Below are positions 1-7,409 of a stretch of DNA of 64,000 nucleotides, piece by piece. Each line of letters starts with the position of its first letter. The stretch's first letter is position 1. The stretch is taken from assembly GCF_000308475.2 (NCBI RefSeq), contig NZ_BAFT02000080.1:1-64000 (forward strand), written 5' to 3'. The notes beneath the pieces are model-generated. The model did not search any database. It saw only the letters and a program-made list of their open reading frames with translations, and was not told where the DNA came from. A program made the position numbers and the translations under genes. The DNA comes from Nocardia brasiliensis NBRC 14402 (GTDB taxonomy: Bacteria; Actinomycetota; Actinomycetes; Mycobacteriales; Mycobacteriaceae).

Positions 1-89
1 GCTCGCCCGCGGGGTCGGAGGCGCTGGCCCACCGATTCATCGGCTCGCCACGCGACGAGCCCGACCGACACCGAAGGATTGCGCAATGA
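1..89 (+). CDS. C-terminal end of an upstream gene (partial)
   Basis: An open frame enters at the left edge (first complete codon at base 3) and stops at a TGA at 87-89, overlapping the ATG at 86 of the next gene in an ATGA arrangement. That four-base overlap is typical of translational coupling in actinomycete operons and is the main reason to believe the frame. Only about 28 residues are visible, ending in HRRIAQ, and I do not recognise the family. Confidence 0.4.
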   Translation, partial: SPAGSEALAHRFIGSPRDEPDRHRRIAQ

Positions 90-1501
90 CCTCTCCGACA
101 GTCACTTACGAGAAGCTCCTCGCGACCGTCACCGACCCCGACGGCCGGGTGATCTCGGATCCCGCGACGGGTGCGGAGGTCGGCCGGGTCCGCTTCGAAC
201 CCGTCACCGCACTCGACGCGGCCATCGGCCGGGCCCGCGCCGCGCAGCCCGAGTGGGCGGCGCGCACCGACGAGGAGCGCGTTGCGCTCCTCTTACGCGC
301 GGCCGACGCGATCGACGCCGCGAGCGAGCCACTCGCAGAACTGCTTTCGCGGGAACAGGGCAAACCGCTCAACGGGCCCAACGCCCGCTTCGAGGTGGGC
401 GCCTGCGCCGCATGGCTGCGTTCCGCGGCGACCACGCCGCTGCCCGGCGAAACCGTGGTCGACGACGATACCGCGCACGCGGAACTGCGTTACCGGCCGC
501 TCGGGGTGGTGGGTGCCATCGGCCCGTGGAACTGGCCGATGATGATCACCGTCTGGCAGGTCGCGCCCGCCCTGCGCATGGGCAACACCGCCGTGGTCAA
601 GCCCTCCGAGTACACGCCGTTGAGTGTGCTCGCGCTCGTCGAGGTGCTCAACAGCGCGCTGCCGCAAGACATTCTGCGGGCGGTGGCGGGGGCGGGCGAG
701 CTGGGCGCCCGGCTCGCGAGCCACCCCGAGATCGACAAGGTGATGTTCACCGGCTCCACCCGCACGGGGCAGGCCGTCATCAAGGGTTCGGCCGATACCG
801 TGAAGCGGCTGACCCTCGAATTGGGCGGCAACGACGCGGGTATCGTGCTGCCGGACGTGGATCCGCGCGCGATCGCCCAGGATCTGTTCTGGGGAGCGTT
901 CATCAACACCGGCCAGACCTGCGCGGCCATGAAGCGGCTCTACGTGCACACCGATGTCTACGAGCAGGTGTGCGCGGCGCTCGTCGAGGTCGCGGCGTCC
1001 ATGCCGATGGGCCGGGGACTCGACGAAGCCAATGTGCTGGGGCCGCTGCAGAATCGCAGGCAGTTCGATATCGTCGCAGGGCTCGTCGACGCGGCACGCC
1101 GGTCCGGTGCGACGCTGCTCACCGGTGGCGATCCCGATCCCGCCGCACCCGGAAACTTCTATCCGCTCACCCTGGTCGCCGATATCGACAACGACAACCC
1201 CCTGGTGTCCGAAGAGCAGTTCGGTCCTGCCCTCCCGATAATCCGCTACGACGACGTCGAACAAGCCATCGCCATGGCCAACGCCCTCGACGTCGGGTTG
1301 GGCGCGTCCGTCTGGACCAGCGACAACACCACCGCCCGCGCCATCGCCACCCGTCTCGAAGCAGGCACCGTCTGGATCAACTCGCACGGCGGACTCGACC
1401 CCCGAGTCCCCTTCGGCGGCACCAAGAAATCCGGCTACGGCCTCGAATTCGGCACGGAGGGCCTCAAAGCCGTCGCCGCACCCCAGATCATCAACGGCTG
1501 A
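86..1501 (+). CDS. NAD(P)-dependent aldehyde dehydrogenase
   Basis: Oxidises an aldehyde to the carboxylic acid in the cytoplasm; the substrate cannot be read from the sequence. The 471-residue product has the full ALDH layout: the cofactor-site motif GPWNWP near residue 148, the general base Glu245 in LELGGND, the catalytic Cys279 in NTGQTCA, and the C-terminal motif FGGTKKSGYG. Length is normal for the superfamily. The ATG at 86 is preceded by a GAAGGA-type ribosome site and overlaps the stop of the upstream frame, so it is probably the second gene of an operon entering from the left. It is not closely similar to the two other aldehyde dehydrogenases in this window, which belong to the putrescine/GABA pathway, so it is a separate function. 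Confidence 0.9.
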   Translation: MTSPTVTYEKLLATVTDPDGRVISDPATGAEVGRVRFEPVTALDAAIGRARAAQPEWAARTDEERVALLLRAADAIDAASEPLAELLSREQGKPLNGPNARFEVGACAAWLRSAATTPLPGETVVDDDTAHAELRYRPLGVVGAIGPWNWPMMITVWQVAPALRMGNTAVVKPSEYTPLSVLALVEVLNSALPQDILRAVAGAGELGARLASHPEIDKVMFTGSTRTGQAVIKGSADTVKRLTLELGGNDAGIVLPDVDPRAIAQDLFWGAFINTGQTCAAMKRLYVHTDVYEQVCAALVEVAASMPMGRGLDEANVLGPLQNRRQFDIVAGLVDAARRSGATLLTGGDPDPAAPGNFYPLTLVADIDNDNPLVSEEQFGPALPIIRYDDVEQAIAMANALDVGLGASVWTSDNTTARAIATRLEAGTVWINSHGGLDPRVPFGGTKKSGYGLEFGTEGLKAVAAPQIING

Positions 1502-1580
1502 ACTGTGTCCGACCGGTTCCGCCGCTCGGCGGGATACGAACGGCCCGGAGGGCTGGGGTCGGTGGTGCGCCCGCCAGAGC

Positions 1581-1829
1581 ATGGCGCCGATCTCGGCGTC
1601 CCAGCATTTGCTGGGCAACCCGGAGATCCACCTCGACGGTGATCGGGCGACCGGGCGGATCATGTGCTACAACGCGCTGCTCCTGCCGGTCGAGGAAGGC
1701 GATCCGGCGGTGACCTTGCTCGGCATGTGGTACATCGACGAATACGTTCGCACGCCCGGCGGCTGGCGCATCGCCAAGCGCGGGCAACAGCGCAGCTGGG
1801 CCCATGGCCTCCCCGAGGCCTTACGTTAG
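1581..1829 (+). pseudogene. Truncated SnoaL-like / NTF2-fold protein
   Basis: About 80 residues resemble only the C-terminal half of SnoaL_4-type NTF2-fold proteins: HLDGDRATGR, then WYIDEYVRTPGGWRIAKR. The usual proteins are about 130-160 residues and begin with a helical part that includes catalytic residues; nothing like it is found upstream of 1581 in this frame, back to the aldehyde dehydrogenase stop at 1501. I read this as a 5'-truncated remnant. It could in principle be translated from the ATG at 1581 but would lack half of the cone fold. Confidence 0.55.
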
Positions 1830-1904
1830 GGTACGGCTTATGGAGGTGTCGCCGGGCGGTCGTGAAGGTGCGGTGACACGGCGGTGCACAAGGCGGGTGC
1901 GCCG

Positions 1905-2543
1905 ATGAACGAGGCAGCGAAAAAGCCCCGGCAACCGCGGATGGATTTGGCGGTGCGGCGCACGCAGGTACTCGACGCCGCGCTGGATCTGGTTGTCCGG
2001 CAGGGGTATTCGGCAGTCACCATGGAGGCCGTTGCGCGCGCCGCCGAGCTGGCCAAACCGCGCGTCTATGCCGCCTATCCCGGCCGCGGGCCGCTGTTGT
2101 CCGCCTTGTTCGAACGCGAGCGGCAGCGCGCGATCGACGCGCTCGGCGCGGCGATGCCCGAATTCACCGAGGAATCCGACTTCGCCGCGACCCTCGAGGC
2201 GGCAGCCCGCAACATGCTGCACGCGGTGGCCGCGTACCCCGACGGGGTCCGGCTGCTGCTCACGCCCGCCGACGACGCGCCGCCGGAGGTGCGCGCCCAT
2301 GCGGCACAGGCGCGTCAGGTCGCACTGGACAATCTGCGCGGCCTCATCGCGTGGGACCGGGCGCGCGCGGGTGGCGTGCTCGGACTGGACGACGACCTGC
2401 TCGCCGAGTCCCTGCTCGCCGTCGGGGAGCACTTCGTCCGCCAGGCCGTGACGAATCCCGAAGAGTACGGGCCGGATCGGTTGAGCCGTTTCGTGGCGCA
2501 CGCGGTCGAGATCCTCGCCGCGGGCCGCCGCGCCGTCGGCTGA
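1905..2543 (+). CDS. TetR family transcriptional regulator
   Basis: A 212-residue repressor-type protein. The N-terminal helix-turn-helix is plain: RRTQVLDAALDLVVRQG, then a recognition helix region with VARAAELAKPRVYAAYPG, followed by an all-helical ligand domain. I prefer the ATG at 1905; a GTG at 1884 would add seven residues. The gene lies just upstream of, and in the same direction as, a FAD monooxygenase. The 101-bp gap between them carries a tandem palindromic operator (2583-2630), so the natural inference is that this regulator controls the monooxygenase. The ligand is unknown. Confidence 0.88.
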   Translation: MNEAAKKPRQPRMDLAVRRTQVLDAALDLVVRQGYSAVTMEAVARAAELAKPRVYAAYPGRGPLLSALFERERQRAIDALGAAMPEFTEESDFAATLEAAARNMLHAVAAYPDGVRLLLTPADDAPPEVRAHAAQARQVALDNLRGLIAWDRARAGGVLGLDDDLLAESLLAVGEHFVRQAVTNPEEYGPDRLSRFVAHAVEILAAGRRAVG

Positions 2544-2582
2544 ACCGGCGCAACCACCCGGCAGCTCTGCACAATCCCCCTC

Positions 2583-2630
2583 TTGTTACGGACCCGTACT
2601 TATGTCACCGTAAGTACGGGTCCGTACTTA
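2583..2630. promoter_or_regulatory. Tandem palindromic operator upstream of FAD monooxygenase
   Basis: Bases 2611-2630 read TAAGTACGGGTCCGTACTTA, a 9-2-9 palindrome. A second, inverted copy at 2583-2602 matches it at about 17 of 20 positions. Put another way, a perfect 15-bp inverted repeat (arms 2588-2602 and 2611-2625) spans an 8-bp spacer. Two sites centred 28 bp apart fit two TetR dimers. The block lies just upstream of the monooxygenase start at 2645 and after the TetR gene that ends at 2543. Assignment to that TetR is inference from position. Confidence 0.75.
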
Positions 2631-2644
2631 GCGTGGGAGTGACT

Positions 2645-3871
2645 ATGGGGCACGAGAATCGCCAACCACCGGTCGTCGTCGTAGGAGCGGGGCCGGTCGG
2701 CTTGACCGCCGCGCTGGCGCTGCGCCGCCTCGGCTTGGAAGTGCTCGTATTGGAGGGCGAAGCGCAGGGTCGTCCCCGGCCCGGCAGCCGGGCGATCTTC
2801 CTGATGCCGTGGACGCTGGGCCGATTCAGCGAGATACTGCCCGGCCTGGGCGAACGGATCGGCGACGCCGGGATTCAGGTGCGCGGCGGTGACTGCTACT
2901 ACGCCGGGCGGCGCATCTTCGACTTCCATTCCCCCGTCCTGCCCGCCATGACCCGGGGTACGAGCCTGCCGCAGACCGAGACCGAGGCGATCCTGTACGC
3001 CGAATGCGTGGCGCACGGCGTCGAATTCCGCTGGGACGCAAAGGTCCGCGACGTGCAGACCGACGCCTCCGGTGTCACCCTGACCCTGGCGAACGGCACG
3101 AAAGTGCGCACGCCCTATGCGATAGCCGCCGACGGAGCACGCTCCGCGGTTCGTAAGAGCCTCGGGCTACGCATGTGCGGCCACACCGACGATGTGCCGT
3201 TCATCATCGTCGACGTCACCGAACTGCCCGACGGATCCACGGCGTCGAAACCTGCGTTGTTCCATTACCGCACACCGGAACTGGGCGGCCGCAATGTCAT
3301 GCACATGCCCTTCCGCGGTGGCATGCGTGTCGACCTGCAGTGCAGGCGCGGCGACGATGTCGCACATCTGGCCAGTCCGGCGGGCGTGCGCGAGTGGCTG
3401 CCGAAAATCCTCGACCCCTGGTACGCCGGCCACATCCGCTGGATTTCCACCTACCGTTTCCAGCAGGTGGTCGCCGAAACCTACACCGACCCGCGGCGCC
3501 GCATCCTGCTCGCGGGCGAGGCAGCGCATCTGTTCGCACCGTTCGGCGGCGGCCGCGGCTTGAACTCCGGCGTGGTCGATGCGACCGACGCGGCGACCGC
3601 CATCGCGAAAGCCCTTGCGGCGGAGGACAGCACGGCCGCAGCGGCACACATCGACGCCTGCGCGGACGACCGCCGCGCAGCGGGACGCTACAACCGCGAC
3701 GCCGCGGCCGCCGCCCTCCGGTTGATGCGGGCCCGCGATCCGATCACCTTCGTCACCCGCGAGCTCGCCGGCCGGACAGCACCCCACTTCCCGCTGGCCG
3801 GCGCGTGGCTGGCGATGGTCCCGCCGATGGGGCGGCTGGGCATGCGCCCCGGCGCGACCTCGATCTATTGA
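2645..3871 (+). CDS. FAD-dependent monooxygenase (aromatic hydroxylase type)
   Basis: A 408-residue flavoprotein hydroxylase of the FAD_binding_3 family. The N-terminal dinucleotide-binding motif is VVVVGAGPVGLTAALALRR. The second FAD/ribityl motif reads LLAGEAAHLFAPFGGGRGLN, with Glu where most members have Asp (GDAAH). No membrane segment or signal peptide is visible. The start at 2645 puts the GxGxxG motif about 12 residues in, as usual; GTG at 2639 is the alternative, and the frame is open much further upstream through the TetR gene but without sense. The promoter carries a tandem palindrome, so expression is probably induced by a small aromatic or drug-like ligand of the neighbouring TetR protein. 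The substrate is unknown; polyketide, antibiotic and phenolic hydroxylases all share this fold. Confidence 0.85.
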   Translation: MGHENRQPPVVVVGAGPVGLTAALALRRLGLEVLVLEGEAQGRPRPGSRAIFLMPWTLGRFSEILPGLGERIGDAGIQVRGGDCYYAGRRIFDFHSPVLPAMTRGTSLPQTETEAILYAECVAHGVEFRWDAKVRDVQTDASGVTLTLANGTKVRTPYAIAADGARSAVRKSLGLRMCGHTDDVPFIIVDVTELPDGSTASKPALFHYRTPELGGRNVMHMPFRGGMRVDLQCRRGDDVAHLASPAGVREWLPKILDPWYAGHIRWISTYRFQQVVAETYTDPRRRILLAGEAAHLFAPFGGGRGLNSGVVDATDAATAIAKALAAEDSTAAAAHIDACADDRRAAGRYNRDAAAAALRLMRARDPITFVTRELAGRTAPHFPLAGAWLAMVPPMGRLGMRPGATSIY

Positions 3872-3908
3872 ACGCGCGCCGTTGCGCCCGCCGGTTCGAT
3901 CCGGCCTA

Positions 3909-5147
3909 CTACCGACTGTTCCCGGCCGCCAGGTCGAGGAGCATCTTCGCGGCGACCGTGGCACCGTCACCGCGGACGTCTCGGGCGACGGATTCGGCTC
4001 GGCTGCGGGTATCGGAGGTCAGGGCCGTGGCAAGAGCGGCGGACAGGGAGTCGACGGTAGGAGTCGAACCCTGGTGCGCCGCACCGATTCCCAGCTCGGC
4101 GATCCGGGCGGCCCAGAACGGCTGGTCGGCGATGTGCGGCACGATCACCTGGGGCGCGCCCGCGCGGGCGGCCGTCGTGGTGGTACCCGCGCCGCCGTGG
4201 TGGACAACAGCCGCCACCCGAGGGAACAGGGCTTGCTGGTTGACGTCGCCGACGACGAAGCAGTCGGCGTCGTCGTCGATCGGCGCGAGCTGCGCCCAGC
4301 CACGAGCCAGCAGGACTCGACGGCCCTGCGCGCGGACCGCCTCGATAGCGACCCGGGCGATATCCGTCGCGGTGTAGGACGCCATACTGCCGAAGCCCAC
4401 ATATACCGGTGGCGCACCGGCATTCAGGAAAGCTTCCAGTTCGTCCGGGAGCGGGCGGTGGTCCGGCAGGATCCACGCGCCGGTCTGCACCACGTCGAGG
4501 TCGATTTTTCCGGCGGCCGGGCACAGCGTCTCGTCGGCCGCGAGCCACGGCCGGTCGGTGAACACGTAGTCGCGGACGTTGTCGACCGGCGGCAGGCCGA
4601 TAGCCGCCCGGTGCTTGTTGAGCGCGTCCCCGTACAGGGCGTTCACCCGCTCGGCGTCCTGCCGCCACAGCACCCGGTTGTCGGTCTCCCCGTCCGGCGA
4701 CGGCGTGCCCGGCCGCCGCCCCGGCGGGAAGTGCTGCGACGGCAAGCCCAGGGTATGGAAGCACGCGAGAACATAAGGCATGCCCAGCTTTTCGGCCACG
4801 TCGCGGGCGCCTGCGGGCATCAGCCCGGTCGCCAGCAAGGCGTCGCAGCCTTCGCCGGCCGTCATCAGCGTTTCGAACCGGGCCGCGACCAACGCGGGAG
4901 CGAGCTGGAACGCGTCCTGCGCGGTCGGCGGTTTCGGGTTGGCGACGATCGAGTGCACCGTCGGACCGAGCGGCACCAGCGGCACGCCCGCCCGCTCCAG
5001 CAATCGGGCGAACTCGTCGTCCGGCGGCGCGCACACCCGCGCCTGCGCACCCAGTTCCCGCAACGCGACCGCCAGCCCCGCCAGCGGTTCGACATCCCCG
5101 CGCGATCCCCACGTCGTCAACAGCACACGCACTTCGCGATACCCCAT
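3909..5147 (-). CDS. Probable rifamycin-inactivating glycosyltransferase
   Basis: A 412-residue GT-B glycosyltransferase of the MGT/UGT type that glycosylates antibiotics and macrolides. The N-terminus has the acceptor-domain signature LLTTWGSRGDVEPL; the nucleotide-sugar site is at about residues 310-350 and includes HHGGAGTTTTAARAGAPQ and ADQPFWAARI. It is soluble, with no signal peptide. On family alone it is just an antibiotic-type glycosyltransferase. The specific call comes from the promoter: 46 bp upstream of the ATG at 5147 is a 19-bp match to the rifamycin-associated element, which as I recall precedes rifamycin-inactivating enzymes in actinomycetes, including the Rgt glycosyltransferase that glucosylates the ansa bridge. 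The gene appears monocistronic. Confidence 0.8.
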   Translation of the reverse strand: MGYREVRVLLTTWGSRGDVEPLAGLAVALRELGAQARVCAPPDDEFARLLERAGVPLVPLGPTVHSIVANPKPPTAQDAFQLAPALVAARFETLMTAGEGCDALLATGLMPAGARDVAEKLGMPYVLACFHTLGLPSQHFPPGRRPGTPSPDGETDNRVLWRQDAERVNALYGDALNKHRAAIGLPPVDNVRDYVFTDRPWLAADETLCPAAGKIDLDVVQTGAWILPDHRPLPDELEAFLNAGAPPVYVGFGSMASYTATDIARVAIEAVRAQGRRVLLARGWAQLAPIDDDADCFVVGDVNQQALFPRVAAVVHHGGAGTTTTAARAGAPQVIVPHIADQPFWAARIAELGIGAAHQGSTPTVDSLSAALATALTSDTRSRAESVARDVRGDGATVAAKMLLDLAAGNSR

Positions 5148-5192
5148 TTCTGCAGGTTATGACTTCCGGCCGGTTATTCTGCGACACCACCC

Positions 5193-5211
5193 GGGCCTTG
5201 CCGCAAGCCCC
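5193..5211 (-). promoter_or_regulatory. Rifamycin-associated element (RAE) match
   Basis: On the minus strand, reading towards the glycosyltransferase, the bases are GGGGCTTGCGGCAAGGCCC. As far as I remember this is identical to the published 19-bp RAE found before rifamycin-inactivating genes. It sits 46-64 bp upstream of the start at 5147, and a possible -10 hexamer (AGAATA on the minus strand) lies about 12 bp downstream of it. The imperfect inverted repeat (GGGGCTTGC/GCAAGGCCC) is part of the element and is not followed by a T-run, so it does not look like a terminator. Confidence 0.75.
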
Positions 5212-5269
5212 CCGGTGCGATATATGTTGAAGAGGGAGGGGTTGAGTGTCTGCGCCGTCGGCGCACGAG

Positions 5270-5833
5270 CTAGCGGACCAGCGGTAGGAAGATCGTGTCG
5301 ACGATCTCCTCAATCACCTCCGGCGCGACCGGTCGCAGCGTCATCATCGCCTCGGCGCGGAGCAGGTCGAAAGGTAATGCGGCGATGCGCGGCGTGAGCT
5401 TGGCGGGATCGAGCTCGCCCCGCTCGATCGCCCGCTGCATGATCTCATCGCGCCCCGAGCGGCGACCAGCGACGATCATCTCGCGCAGTTCGGCGAAACT
5501 GGATTCGGTCTCCGCGAAGTACTCCGCGAGCAGCAGGCTCAGCTGCGCCAGAAACGGTCCTTTTTCGCTCGCCGCAGTGAGCGTGGCGATCAGATCACCG
5601 CGCAGTGACCCGGTATCCGCCGGAGCTGCCAGCTGAATCACATTGCGGCGCACCACCGCCGCCTCGACCAGCTGCTGTTTGTCAGCCCAGCGCCGGTACA
5701 GCACCGGCTTACTCGTGCCCGCGCGCCGAGCAACGGCATCGATGGTCAGGTTCGCGTAGCCTCGCTCGCTCAACTCGTCCCACGCCGCCTCGAGGATGGC
5801 CGCCTCGAGCGCCTCGCCGCGCCGTCGTAACAC
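5270..5833 (-). CDS. TetR family transcriptional regulator
   Basis: A 187-residue TetR protein starting at a GTG (5833). The DNA-binding domain is residues 1-55, with TIDAVARRAGTSKPVLYRRW as the helix-turn-helix; the C-terminal domain is helical and of the TetR_C type that follows such arms. It is divergent from an MFS exporter and FAD monooxygenase pair starting at 5955, with 121 bp between. The inverted repeat in that gap (5856-5893) suggests it represses the exporter operon, the classic TetR layout. The inducing ligand is unknown. Confidence 0.9.
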   Translation of the reverse strand: MLRRRGEALEAAILEAAWDELSERGYANLTIDAVARRAGTSKPVLYRRWADKQQLVEAAVVRRNVIQLAAPADTGSLRGDLIATLTAASEKGPFLAQLSLLLAEYFAETESSFAELREMIVAGRRSGRDEIMQRAIERGELDPAKLTPRIAALPFDLLRAEAMMTLRPVAPEVIEEIVDTIFLPLVR

Positions 5834-5855
5834 CGCACTCCTTAGATCCTTTGAC

Positions 5856-5893
5856 GTTTCTTATCGCGTAGCCTACTCTCGAAATTAAGAAAC
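5856..5893. promoter_or_regulatory. Inverted repeat in divergent TetR/MFS promoter
   Basis: GTTTCTTA at 5856-5863 is mirrored by TAAGAAAC at 5886-5893, leaving 22 bp between the arms. The block is the most AT-rich stretch of the divergent intergenic region and lies 23 bp from the regulator start. The arms are further apart than in a single compact TetR site, so each could be half of a degenerate operator. The call is positional. Confidence 0.4.
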
Positions 5894-5954
5894 CTGCTCG
5901 TATCTTACTTGCGTGCGCGTCGCTCTGATGCGCGCCCGTATCAAGGAGTCCCTG

Positions 5955-7385
5955 ATGCACCGGAGCGTGTCCGGAAGTACCGGCACCGGACTGCACTCGA
6001 GCTGGAACGCGCAGCTCATCGGCTTGGTGGCGGTACTGGCCCTGGTGAATTTCGTGGTCGATTCGGCCATCACCGCTCCGCTGCTCGTCCTGCCGGAGAT
6101 GCTCGACCATTTCGATACCCACCAGGCGGCGTGGCTCAACGCCACCGCGATGCTGGCCGGCGTGATGTGGGCGCCGCTGCTCGGCAAGAGCGCCGATATC
6201 TACGGCAAACGCACCGTCCTCGTGCTGACGCTGCTCGTCAGCGGGGTGGGCGCGCTCGTATGCGCCGTAGCCCCCACCATCTGGATCTTCGTGCCGGGAC
6301 GCATGCTACAGGGGGCGTCGCTGGCGGCGGTGTTCCTCTCCGTCGCGATCGTTCGCAGTGTCTGCGCGCCCCGGATCGGGATGATCATCGTGGGCATCGT
6401 GACCTCCGGGTCGGCGGTGCTCAACATCGCGTCCCGGTTCCTCATCGAGCAACTGGCCGTGCGTCACGGCTTCCAAATCCTTTTCCTCGTCTCGGCTTTC
6501 GTCGCGGTGGCGATGGCGACCTTCGTGCGCGGAATCGTGCCCGAATCCCTGGTCAAGACACCCGGCAGGATCGACATCGGCGGCGCGCTGCTGCTCGGCG
6601 GCGGTCTCGCCGGGGTGCTCAGCTACATCAGCCTCGGCTCGGATCTCGGCTGGCTCGCCGTCGGCCCGCTGGCGTTGCTCTGCGGCGGCGGCGCGGCGCT
6701 GGTCCGCTGGTTCCTGGTCGCGAATCGAAAGCCCGATCCCCTCATCGACATCCGGGATCTCAACGGCCCCTTGGTACTCACGCTGCTCGTCGTCTTCCTC
6801 GGCGCCGGTTCGTACCAGAGCATGCTTCAGCTCATCCCGCTCATCGGTGACGTCTCGGCGGATCAGCACCTCGGGTACGGACTGGCCGACCAGGGATCGG
6901 TGGCGCTGCTGCTCGCGGCGCCGGGACTCGGCGTGATGCTCGGCGGTCCGGGAGCCGGATGGCTTGCCGCGCGCATCGGGCCGGCGTCGACCTTGGCCGG
7001 AGCCATCGTGCTCGGCACGGCGGTGACCTTCGGAATGTTCCTCGGCGCTTCGCAATTGGCCGCCGCGCTGTGCTTCGCCTTCTTGCTGGGCGTCACGGTG
7101 GGCGCGCTCGGAACGGCCGGGTTCAACATGGCGGGCAGCTTGGCCGCGACCGAGCGGCAGGGCATCGTTTCCAGCCTCGTCATGGTGATGGTTTCGATCG
7201 GGTCGGTGGTGCTGAACTTCGTGGGCGCGGCCGTGCTCGACTCGACCACCGTGGTCGTCGACGGCGTGACGGTGAATTCGGCGACCGGTGTATTCGGCTG
7301 TATCGCCCTCGCTTCCGCCGCGTTCGTGATCGCCGCCGTGCTGTCTGTCGTCCTGGCCCGCAATACCCCCCGCTGCCCCGTGTGA
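5955..7385 (+). CDS. MFS multidrug/metabolite exporter (DHA2-like)
   Basis: A 476-residue major facilitator protein with about 14 hydrophobic segments, consistent with the drug:H+ antiporter-2 group. The cytoplasmic loop after helix 2 carries the family motif in a degenerate form (LLGKSADIYGKRTVLVL). I chose the ATG at 5955 because AAGGAG lies six bases before it; GTG 5913 and ATG 5928 are in frame but lack a good site. A FAD monooxygenase follows after 24 bp, forming an operon that diverges from a TetR gene. Export of a toxic compound, coupled to its oxidation by the next gene product, is the likely role. The substrate is not readable from sequence. Confidence 0.88.
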   Translation: MHRSVSGSTGTGLHSSWNAQLIGLVAVLALVNFVVDSAITAPLLVLPEMLDHFDTHQAAWLNATAMLAGVMWAPLLGKSADIYGKRTVLVLTLLVSGVGALVCAVAPTIWIFVPGRMLQGASLAAVFLSVAIVRSVCAPRIGMIIVGIVTSGSAVLNIASRFLIEQLAVRHGFQILFLVSAFVAVAMATFVRGIVPESLVKTPGRIDIGGALLLGGGLAGVLSYISLGSDLGWLAVGPLALLCGGGAALVRWFLVANRKPDPLIDIRDLNGPLVLTLLVVFLGAGSYQSMLQLIPLIGDVSADQHLGYGLADQGSVALLLAAPGLGVMLGGPGAGWLAARIGPASTLAGAIVLGTAVTFGMFLGASQLAAALCFAFLLGVTVGALGTAGFNMAGSLAATERQGIVSSLVMVMVSIGSVVLNFVGAAVLDSTTVVVDGVTVNSATGVFGCIALASAAFVIAAVLSVVLARNTPRCPV

Positions 7386-7409
7386 CCGTCTCGATTCAGG
7401 AGTTGAGCA

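Noticed and set aside
5193..5211. GC-rich inverted repeat as a terminator between the glycosyltransferase and TetR genes
   Set aside because: It lies in the promoter side of the glycosyltransferase, has no T-run and matches the RAE.
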